NCBI GenBank assembly: GCA_018661505.1
Contig: JABJIE010000026.1
Coordinates: forward strand, 62,001 to 126,000
DNA length: 64,000 nt
Origin: Lentimicrobiaceae bacterium
GTDB lineage: Bacteria > Bacteroidota > Bacteroidia > Bacteroidales > F082
Direction of reading: 5' to 3'
The notes under the pieces are model-generated. The model saw nothing but the letters and a program-made list of their open reading frames with translations. It had not been told where the DNA came from and made no database searches. How positions within the stretch are numbered: position 1 is the stretch's first letter; every line of letters begins with the position of its first letter. The position numbers and the translations under genes were made by a program. Shown here in pieces: positions 49,665 to 57,901 of the stretch.

Positions 49665-50432
49665 TTGAAATCCAAAGTAAATATTGTCACTTTTATTACC
49701 ATTACATTTTTATTAATAGGATGGTTTTTAAATCTGACATCAATTTATTTACTGTTTACAATTTTGATCTTTTATGCCATTATTAATATTATGGGTTCCA
49801 TAAAAATTGGATGGAATTACTTCTTGTATTCACACTGTAAAGGCGAATCCAATATAAAAGAAATTGCATTAACATTTGACGATGGACCCCATCCTTCCAT
49901 TACACCTAATTTGCTTAAACTATTGGCAAAATACAACGTTAAGGCTACTTTTTTTTGTGTGGGTAAGAATGTGGAATCTTATCCTGAAATTGCCAGATCA
50001 ATAATAAATAATAATCATATTATAGGTAATCACTCATATTTTCATTCTTACTATTTTGATCTACTTTCTTCCTATCAAATGAAAAAAGAAATCACTCACA
50101 CAAATGATATTATTTATAAAAATTGTAGGATAAAACCCAAACTATTTAGACCTCCTTATGGTGTTACCAATCCCATGTTAAAAAAAGCAATTAAAAAATC
50201 GGGACTTACATCCATAGGATGGAGTTTACGGTCTTTTGATACATATAAAGCTACAGAGGTAGTAAAGAAAAGACTTAAGAAAAATACTAAACCGGGCGAT
50301 ATAGTTCTTTTACATGATACAGTTGATGATGCCGTAGTTATTGTTGAGGATTATTTAATATGGTTAAAAGAGGCAGGTTATAAAGTTGTAAGTTTGGATC
50401 GGTTATTGAAAATTAAATCATATGAAGATTAG
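49665..50432 (+). CDS. polysaccharide deacetylase family protein
   Basis: LTFDDGPHPSITPNLL, HSYFHSYYF, FRPPYG, LLHD; TTG start. Confidence 0.92.
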   Translation: MKSKVNIVTFITITFLLIGWFLNLTSIYLLFTILIFYAIINIMGSIKIGWNYFLYSHCKGESNIKEIALTFDDGPHPSITPNLLKLLAKYNVKATFFCVGKNVESYPEIARSIINNNHIIGNHSYFHSYYFDLLSSYQMKKEITHTNDIIYKNCRIKPKLFRPPYGVTNPMLKKAIKKSGLTSIGWSLRSFDTYKATEVVKKRLKKNTKPGDIVLLHDTVDDAVVIVEDYLIWLKEAGYKVVSLDRLLKIKSYED

Positions 50433-51069
50433 ATTATTTCTATTATACATTTTAATTTGCGGGTTTTTGGGGGTTACACTGGGACAACAACTCGAATTTG
50501 TTGAAGTCGCCGATACCATAATGCTAAAACAAAAATTAGAAGCGAGTTCAGAGTTTACAAATTCCATTAGCAGCAAGTTCAAACAGGAAAAGCATTTATG
50601 GATGTTAAAGGAAACAATTATTAGCTCGGGTGAATTCCTTTTCAAAAAACCGAACAGTATTAAGTGGCAATATAATTCACCAATTTTGTATACAATATCT
50701 ATTCATGACAACAAATTCACAATTGACAATAGTGGAAATGTTAAAACTTATGATATCCAATCAAACCCCCTTTTCAAGGAAATAAATAATATAATAGCTA
50801 CGGCAATAAGAGGTGATTTCATAAACAATCCCAATTTTGACTCAAGGTTTCTCAGCAATGATGTGCAATTTTTAGCAATTCTAATCCCCGTAAATAAAAA
50901 TGTAAAATCTATGCTTAATATAATCGAAATATATCTGAATAAATCTACTTTACAGGTTGATAAAGTTATTTTTAGAGAAGCACAGGATGATTATACAGTA
51001 ATCTCTTTTGAGGATAAAAGAATCAATGAAAATATACCTAATAGTGATTTCATACTAAGTAACCCATAA
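50422..51069 (+). CDS. LolA-like outer-membrane lipoprotein carrier family protein
   Basis: Signal peptide; SSKFKQEKHLWMLKETIISSGEFLFKKPNSIKWQYNSP typical of LolA-like proteins. Confidence 0.82.
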   Translation: MKIRLFLLYILICGFLGVTLGQQLEFVEVADTIMLKQKLEASSEFTNSISSKFKQEKHLWMLKETIISSGEFLFKKPNSIKWQYNSPILYTISIHDNKFTIDNSGNVKTYDIQSNPLFKEINNIIATAIRGDFINNPNFDSRFLSNDVQFLAILIPVNKNVKSMLNIIEIYLNKSTLQVDKVIFREAQDDYTVISFEDKRINENIPNSDFILSNP

Positions 51070-51083
51070 TCATGAATAGATAA

Positions 51084-51686
51084 ATGAAATATTTTGTAAT
51101 TATATCTTTTCTATTCTTTACCACATCATGTGCAAATAAAAGCTTTGGTCCTAATTTAAACGATAATTCAAACAATGGCAAAGCCATTATTTTTAATGAT
51201 TCATTCAACAAGGCAATATATCAAACCGAATTAAAAATTTATGGTTACAATATTACAGGCATTACATTAATCAAAAAAACCAATCATTCATTTAGATTTG
51301 TTACAATATCTGAGTTGGGAATAAAATATTTTGATTTCGAAATTTTCTTAGATAAAGGGATAAATCCAATTATTCATTACGCTATTGAGCAGATGAATAA
51401 TAAACTTCTCATTAAAAAAATAATTAATGATATTGCCCCTCTTTTCCAACTTCAAAAAGGGAAATCCAGAATTAAAAAAACAGGAGATACGGAAATAATT
51501 GCTTTTGGAAATACTTATTATAATTACACCTCCGAATATGGGGTGTCTGAAATAGCAAAAACAAATTTAATGGGGAAAATAAATTGCTTAATAAAAATAA
51601 GTTACGGGGAAAATAAAATCCCAGAATCAATAATAATCGATCATGATAAAGTGAATATTAAACTGAGTTTAATACCCAATGGTTAA
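51084..51686 (+). CDS. hypothetical lipoprotein
   Basis: Lipobox FFTTSCANK; follows LolA-like gene by 14 nt. Confidence 0.72.
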   Translation: MKYFVIISFLFFTTSCANKSFGPNLNDNSNNGKAIIFNDSFNKAIYQTELKIYGYNITGITLIKKTNHSFRFVTISELGIKYFDFEIFLDKGINPIIHYAIEQMNNKLLIKKIINDIAPLFQLQKGKSRIKKTGDTEIIAFGNTYYNYTSEYGVSEIAKTNLMGKINCLIKISYGENKIPESIIIDHDKVNIKLSLIPNG

Positions 51687-52585
51687 TCTAACTCTTTTCC
51701 TTTTGAAGCATTATAAATACGGAACCATTGTTCATCTGTTATTTTCAATATTTCAGCTTCACAAATAATTTTTAGCCGGTCTATTTTACCGGTTCCGATT
51801 ATGGGTAATATATTGGCCGGATGTTTCAAAAGCCATGCAATTAGCACCTTGGCAATGGAATGTTCATCCAACTCCTTTGCTATATCTGAAGTTACATTTA
51901 AAATTCTCTTGTCTTTTTCTGTCTCGGGGTTAAAAATTTCACCTCTTACCAATGGTGACCATGCCATTGGAGAAATATTTGATTTAAGAAAGTAGTCCAT
52001 ATTACCATTATCAAAGTGCTCAAGATAACTTGCTGATATTTCAACCTGATTTGTTACAAGCTTATGGTTCAAATGCGAATCCAAAGTATCAAACTGCTCT
52101 TTACTAAAATTTGACACCCCAAAGTTTAAGACCTTTCCTGATTGTTTCAGATCATCAAATGCTCGTGCTACTTCCTCTGGATTTAATAAAGGTGATGGTC
52201 TATGAAGTAACAAAAGGTCTAAGTAATCTGTGTGAAAGTTTGATAGGGATTTTTCAGCTGAATTTATAATGTGGTTATAGCTTAGATCATATGTTTTTAT
52301 TTTTCGATCTGGGAATTTATTGGATAATAATTTTAATCCACATTTGGTAATAATTTTAATTTCTTTGCGTAAATACAGTTCTTGGTTAATGGCCTCACCA
52401 AATAATTTTTCACATGAATAATTGCCATATATATCAGCATTATCAAATGAGTTTATGCCAATTTCAATGGCTTGATGTGTATATTTTAATATCTCCTTAA
52501 CAGATAGCTTCCAGTCAGCTAATCTCCAATGCCCAAGAACAATTCGTGATAACCTAAGGTTATCTCCAACCAAGATATTTTCCAT
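51683..52585 (-). CDS. aldo/keto reductase family oxidoreductase (YdhF-like)
   Basis: FDNADIYGNYSCEKLFGEAI, YLDLLLLHRPSPLL, NFGVSNFSKEQF. Confidence 0.92.
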   Translation of the reverse strand: MENILVGDNLRLSRIVLGHWRLADWKLSVKEILKYTHQAIEIGINSFDNADIYGNYSCEKLFGEAINQELYLRKEIKIITKCGLKLLSNKFPDRKIKTYDLSYNHIINSAEKSLSNFHTDYLDLLLLHRPSPLLNPEEVARAFDDLKQSGKVLNFGVSNFSKEQFDTLDSHLNHKLVTNQVEISASYLEHFDNGNMDYFLKSNISPMAWSPLVRGEIFNPETEKDKRILNVTSDIAKELDEHSIAKVLIAWLLKHPANILPIIGTGKIDRLKIICEAEILKITDEQWFRIYNASKGKELD

Positions 52586-52737
52586 TTACTGCATAGTATT
52601 TATTCCTATGCAATAATAATCTATTTTAACATAGATTTACATCCAAATATGCATCATAATCAAACCATTATAACGATAATTAAATCATTGAAATCGATAT
52701 CATATGTATGAATAGAAAAAGCCCTTAAATTTGAGAA

Positions 52738-55044
52738 TTGAAGAATTATCAGATAATACTAGATTCAGTAATACAAAATTATGAAATGGAGATGAAAAAT
52801 ACTACGATATTAATATTGCTGTTAATGATTATGATTACAGGTGTTAGTCAGCCTAATAGCCCTGAAAATGGACAGCTTTACAAGGATGATATCTTACCAG
52901 TAATATATATTTCAATTGATCCCGATACTCTTGAATGGCTTTACCAACAAGAGAATTTGGAAAGTAATATTGAATTCTCTGCTAGATTTATTTTTGATAA
53001 TGGAGAAATAATAGACACTATAGATCCCGTTGGTTTCAGGTTAAGAGGCAACACATCCAGATACTCACAAAAAAAATCATTTAAAGTATCATTCAACCGG
53101 TTTACATCAGGAAGAAAATACTATGGAGTTGAAAAGCTTAATCTAAACGGAGAGCATAATGATCCAAGTGTGATGAGATCAAAGGTTTGTTGGGATATAC
53201 TGAGAAAAATGAATGTCCCAGCTCCTAGATCAAATCATGTCAAAGTATATATAAATGATAACTATTATGGGCTTTATATAAGTGTTGAGCACATTGATGA
53301 AGAGTTTATTAAATCTAGATTCGGATATGATGATGGCAACCTTTATAAATGTCTATGGCCAGCAGATTTGAATTATTTGGGCGATAACCCCAATCTATAT
53401 AAGTTCGAAAATGGAAATAGAAGAGCCTATGCCCTCAAAACAAATAAAGAGGCTGATGATTATACCGGTTTTGCAAATTTTATCAATATTTTGAATAATT
53501 CTCCTAGCTCATCATTTGCCTGTGATTTGGGAGATGTATTTAATATTTATGATTATTTAAAGGTAATTTCTGCTGATATTTTATTTGGAAACTGGGATGG
53601 ATATATTTACAATAAAAATAATTTCTATTTGTACCATAATTCATCCAGTGGAAAAATGGAATTTATTCCATACGACCTTGACAACACACTTGGCATTGAT
53701 TGGATTGGTCGAGATTGGGCAACCAGGAATATCTATGATTGGCAGCAACATGGTGACAATTACAGGCCTCTTTATCAAAGGATAATTGCTGATGAAGATC
53801 TAAAAAATCAGTACTCATATTTTATGAATAAACTGGTTTATGAAACTCTTAATTTGGACTCTTTGATTTCATCGGTCAGTCAAAGACGTGACATGATAGC
53901 ATCATCAGTAGAAGATGATCCATATTACCCACTTGATTATGGATATACCCTATCAGATTTTTATGATTCATTTTACCAGGGACTTGGCGGTCACGTTGAT
54001 TATGGTTTATTTCCATATCTCCAAACTCGTATAAGTTCAATTAAGTCACAATTGGAGAGCACATCAATGAATCCTGTAATCAAATACATAAATAACAATA
54101 GACTCAGCAACTCGGTGGTAACAATAAGAGCCATGGTAATTGTCCAGGAGCAGCCAGCATCTGTTTCCGTTGAATATGAAATTGATGGAATAGGATTTAC
54201 AAGTGAAATGATGTATGATGATGGTCAACATTATGATGATTTACCAAATGATAATATTTACGGTTGTATTATTACTGATATCCCTGATAATTCATTCGTA
54301 AAATATCAGATAAAGGTTTCTGATAATGCAGGAAAAGTTAGTCTGTTGCCGTGTGAACCAATTCTTATTCCAGCTGCTGGTGGAGATGATGCTGTTTTAT
54401 TTATCAACGAATTTATGGCTTCAAACGAAACCACAATTAAAGATGAGCATGGTGATTATAATGATTGGATTGAAATTTATAATCCTGAAGATTTTTCAGT
54501 TTGGTTAGGTGATAAATATTTAACTGATAATATTACTGTTCCCGATAAGTGGCAATTACCAGATAAATATATCGCCCCATCAGAATTTATAATAATTTGG
54601 GCAGATGATGATACTGATCAAGGAGAATTTCATGCAAACTTCAAGCTAAGCAAGAATGGCGAAGAGATAGGGCTGTTTAAAACAGGTGGTGTTGAAGTTG
54701 ATAACATATCCTATGGCTCTCAAACAACGGATGTATCATTTGGAAGAGTAATGGATGGCAATCCTGTATGGATATCTTTTCAAAATCCAACCCCAGGAGC
54801 AAGTAATCAAACATCTAGTCTGGAATATCGTGAACATCAAAACAACTTTACAATATACCCAAATCCAGCATCAGGAAATATTTTACGAATATCAAAATTC
54901 ATAAATTTTAGTGTCTATAATATATATGGCCAAATAGTTGATGAGGGCAATAATTGTGACTTTATTAACATAGCATCCTATAATAAAGGTGTTTATGTAG
55001 TCGTTTCAAATAGTGGAATAAGGAAAAAGTTAATAATTAACTAA
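52738..55044 (+). CDS. CotH kinase family protein with lamin-tail domain and T9SS C-terminal domain
   Basis: CotH motifs (GFRLRGNTSRYSQKKSFKVSFN, YYGLYISVEHIDEEFIKSRF, FIPYDLDNTLG), LTD (INEFMASNETTIKDEHGDYNDWIEIYNP), T9SS tail (YPNPASGNILRIS). Actual start probably ATG at 52786 or 52792. Confidence 0.92.
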   Translation: MKNYQIILDSVIQNYEMEMKNTTILILLLMIMITGVSQPNSPENGQLYKDDILPVIYISIDPDTLEWLYQQENLESNIEFSARFIFDNGEIIDTIDPVGFRLRGNTSRYSQKKSFKVSFNRFTSGRKYYGVEKLNLNGEHNDPSVMRSKVCWDILRKMNVPAPRSNHVKVYINDNYYGLYISVEHIDEEFIKSRFGYDDGNLYKCLWPADLNYLGDNPNLYKFENGNRRAYALKTNKEADDYTGFANFINILNNSPSSSFACDLGDVFNIYDYLKVISADILFGNWDGYIYNKNNFYLYHNSSSGKMEFIPYDLDNTLGIDWIGRDWATRNIYDWQQHGDNYRPLYQRIIADEDLKNQYSYFMNKLVYETLNLDSLISSVSQRRDMIASSVEDDPYYPLDYGYTLSDFYDSFYQGLGGHVDYGLFPYLQTRISSIKSQLESTSMNPVIKYINNNRLSNSVVTIRAMVIVQEQPASVSVEYEIDGIGFTSEMMYDDGQHYDDLPNDNIYGCIITDIPDNSFVKYQIKVSDNAGKVSLLPCEPILIPAAGGDDAVLFINEFMASNETTIKDEHGDYNDWIEIYNPEDFSVWLGDKYLTDNITVPDKWQLPDKYIAPSEFIIIWADDDTDQGEFHANFKLSKNGEEIGLFKTGGVEVDNISYGSQTTDVSFGRVMDGNPVWISFQNPTPGASNQTSSLEYREHQNNFTIYPNPASGNILRISKFINFSVYNIYGQIVDEGNNCDFINIASYNKGVYVVVSNSGIRKKLIIN

Positions 55045-55049
55045 ATGCT

Positions 55050-55523
55050 ATGAAATCACATAACCTATTAATTATTGCATTATTAACTGCATTTACCTTT
55101 AACGTAACAGCACAAACCAACGAATCAAATATGAAGACCAAAGTTAACAAAACAGAAGATGAATGGGTTGAAGAGCTTGGCGAAGAAAAATTTTACATCC
55201 TTCGTGAATGCGGAACAGAACCACCATTTACTGGAAAATATTACAAGCATGATGAAAAAGGATCATATAACTGTGCTGGATGCGGTGCTATGCTATTTTC
55301 ATCAACCTCTAAATATGATAGTGGGTCAGGTTGGCCAAGTTTTTATGAATCCATAGACAAAACAGCAATAAAGGAAATTGAAGATAATAGTCTTGGCATG
55401 AGTAGGGTCGAAATTAAATGTGCATCATGTGACGGTCACCTTGGTCATGTTTTTCCTGATGGTCCAGCGCCAACGGGTATGAGATATTGTGTTAATTCTG
55501 CTTCCTTGGATTTTAAGAAATAA
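55050..55523 (+). CDS. msrB: peptide-methionine (R)-S-oxide reductase, with signal peptide
   Basis: GKYYKHDEKGSYNCAGCGAMLF, SGSGWPSFYE, GHLGHVFPDGPAPTGMRYCVNSASLDF. Confidence 0.95.
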   Translation: MKSHNLLIIALLTAFTFNVTAQTNESNMKTKVNKTEDEWVEELGEEKFYILRECGTEPPFTGKYYKHDEKGSYNCAGCGAMLFSSTSKYDSGSGWPSFYESIDKTAIKEIEDNSLGMSRVEIKCASCDGHLGHVFPDGPAPTGMRYCVNSASLDFKK

Positions 55524-55676
55524 ACCACATTTTACTATAGTTTAGTTGTGGTTTAATCTAAGTTTCAAATTCCGTCGAAAGATAAAAATCCTCTATTTAA
55601 CTCTCCAATAATACTTTTTCTCCACTCACCGATTATCTTCCATCATTCGCCTAATTAATGTTTATGTGAGCATATT

Positions 55677-56057
55677 ATGAACATATTTTTGCTCAATAAA
55701 TATAAACTTAAAACTAGGAAAATGAAAACTACTGCTAAAAGAACAACATTAATAATTACAGCTTTGATAATGTCTCTAAACATCTTTGCTATTGGTTTCA
55801 CTAATGAGCAAAAAGAGCACATAGATGATATCCCAATTGACCTTGAAAGAACAAGCCAAGAAATTTTTCTTCAAAACACAATTGCTATGAATTTAAACAT
55901 TGATGAAAAAGGATTCATTAACGATTGGAGGCTTCCAGATGAAGATTATATAGATGATATTCCCATGGACCTTGACGAAATTGAAAAACAAGCAAAACAT
56001 AAAAAAAATAAAGCTTATCGTGTTGGTAAGTATCATGCGTTGGTTAGAGTAAAATGA
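55677..56057 (+). CDS. small secreted hypothetical protein with internal [HY]IDDIP[IM]DL repeat
   Basis: Probable start at 55722 (MKTTAKRTTL...); signal-like N-terminus; HIDDIPIDLERT and YIDDIPMDLDEI. Confidence 0.72.
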   Translation: MNIFLLNKYKLKTRKMKTTAKRTTLIITALIMSLNIFAIGFTNEQKEHIDDIPIDLERTSQEIFLQNTIAMNLNIDEKGFINDWRLPDEDYIDDIPMDLDEIEKQAKHKKNKAYRVGKYHALVRVK

Positions 56058-56103
56058 TTTTATTGTTTACACAGATATCTCCATCTAAAGATATTTAAGC
56101 GCC

Positions 56104-56136
56104 TCCTCGTTAGTCGATTCTAGCGGGGATTTTTTT
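56104..56136 (+). terminator. intrinsic terminator
   Basis: TCCTCGTTAG-TCGATT-CTAGCGGGGA (10 bp with G-U pairs) followed by TTTTTTT. Confidence 0.85.
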
Positions 56137-56180
56137 GTGTCAATATAATATCTATCAAAGTTCCAGAATCCAAAATAACA

Positions 56181-56210
56181 TTGTTTCAAATTACAATTTA
56201 AGTACCTTTG
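56181..56210 (+). promoter_or_regulatory. Bacteroidota-type promoter of the GH20-GH92 operon
   Basis: TTG (56181-56183) - 19 nt - TACCTTTG (56203-56210), upstream of ATG at 56249. Confidence 0.65.
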
Positions 56211-56248
56211 TTTGCTTTGTTTATATATACAATTCAATTGTTAAACGT

Positions 56249-57901
56249 ATGCGAAATATTTTTCTATTATTCATAATAATATTCACTACTTTATCTTGTA
56301 GTAAGCACAAAACAAATGATATTGCTATTATTCCTGAACCACAGAATTTATCAATAGGAAGAAGTACATTTACATTGGATGATGACATGACAATCTTTTG
56401 GGATGGCAATGATTTGCTAAAGCCTCAAGCATTATATCTTTCAGATTTGATTGATAAAAGCCTTGATTTTGAAGTAAAGCTGGCTGACGGCGATGAAAAA
56501 CTAACATCCCGAATGATTATATTACAACTGAACAAAATAGCAGACGCTCGTGGAGATGAAGGCTATACCTTAGATATTGGAAGGAAGAGCGTTTTAATAA
56601 CCGCAAATACAACCAAAGGAATATTCTACGGAATTCAAACGCTTTATCAAATGTTGATTTCTGGAACAATAGTAATGGAAAATGGAAGAAGGTTTATTAT
56701 ACTTCCAATAGTATCAATAGAAGATATGCCTAGATTTAAATATCGTGGTATGCATTTGGATGTTTGTCGACATATGTTTCCGGTAGAGTTCATAAAGAAA
56801 TATATTGATCTGTTAGCATTTTACAAGTTTAATACCTTTCATTGGCATCTAACAGAAGATCAGGGATGGAGAATTGAAATTAAAAAATATCCCAAACTAA
56901 ATGAGATTGGATCATGGCGTAAAGAAACTCTTGTGGGTCATGGGGGTAAAACACCTTTTACCTATGACGGTGTCCCCTACGGAGGTTATTATACTCAAAA
57001 TGAGGTAAAAGAAATAGTCGCTTATGCCCAGGAACGTATGATTACAGTGATACCCGAAATTGAAATGCCGGGACATTCATTGGCTGCGTTAGCTTCATAT
57101 CCTGAACTTGGGTGCACGGGTGGTCCATATGAAGTTGCAACAAAATGGGGGGTTTTTGAAGATATCTATTGTACAAAAGAAGAAACCTTTGATTTTCTTG
57201 AAAATGTTTTAGTGGAAATAATAGAACTATTTCCATCCGAATACATTCATATTGGAGGCGATGAAGCTCCAAAAACAAGGTGGATAGAATGCGTAACATG
57301 CCAAAACACAATAAATCGCGAAGGGTTAAAGGATGAAAAAGAACTACAAAGCTATTTCATTCAAAGAATGGAGAAATTTTTGAATAAATATGACAAAAAT
57401 ATAATAGGTTGGGATGAAATATTAGAAGGAGGTTTAGCACCTAATGCAACAGTTATGTCATGGAGAGGAACAGAAGGTGGAATAGAAGCTGCAAAAATGA
57501 ATCATGATGCTGTTATGACACCTGGATCACATTGTTACTTTGATCATTATCAAGCTAATCCTAAATCTGAACCCTTGGCAATAGGCGGATATACAACATT
57601 GGAAAAGGTTTATTCATATGATCCTATTCCGTTGGACCTCTCGGAAATTGACTCCGAACACATTCTTGGGGCGCAAGGTAATGTATGGACAGAATATATG
57701 ATTTCACCGGAACATGTAGAATATATGATACTTCCTAGGATGGCAGCTCTTAGTGAGGTGGTCTGGACTGGTAATAAAGACTGGATTTATTTTCAAAAAC
57801 GAATCACCGATCATTTCAAAATATATGAAATTCTAGGTTATAATTATTGTAATCACCCCTACGATAGCATAGCCAGTGACAAAAATAACAATATCGAATA
57901 A
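56249..57901 (+). CDS. beta-N-acetylhexosaminidase, GH20 lipoprotein
   Basis: RGMHLDVCRHMFPVEFIKKYIDLLAFYKFNTFHWHLTEDQGWRIEIKKYP, HIGGDEAPKTRW; lipobox TTLSCSK; ATG 56249 preferred (track start 56135 precedes the promoter). Confidence 0.95.
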   Translation: MRNIFLLFIIIFTTLSCSKHKTNDIAIIPEPQNLSIGRSTFTLDDDMTIFWDGNDLLKPQALYLSDLIDKSLDFEVKLADGDEKLTSRMIILQLNKIADARGDEGYTLDIGRKSVLITANTTKGIFYGIQTLYQMLISGTIVMENGRRFIILPIVSIEDMPRFKYRGMHLDVCRHMFPVEFIKKYIDLLAFYKFNTFHWHLTEDQGWRIEIKKYPKLNEIGSWRKETLVGHGGKTPFTYDGVPYGGYYTQNEVKEIVAYAQERMITVIPEIEMPGHSLAALASYPELGCTGGPYEVATKWGVFEDIYCTKEETFDFLENVLVEIIELFPSEYIHIGGDEAPKTRWIECVTCQNTINREGLKDEKELQSYFIQRMEKFLNKYDKNIIGWDEILEGGLAPNATVMSWRGTEGGIEAAKMNHDAVMTPGSHCYFDHYQANPKSEPLAIGGYTTLEKVYSYDPIPLDLSEIDSEHILGAQGNVWTEYMISPEHVEYMILPRMAALSEVVWTGNKDWIYFQKRITDHFKIYEILGYNYCNHPYDSIASDKNNNIE

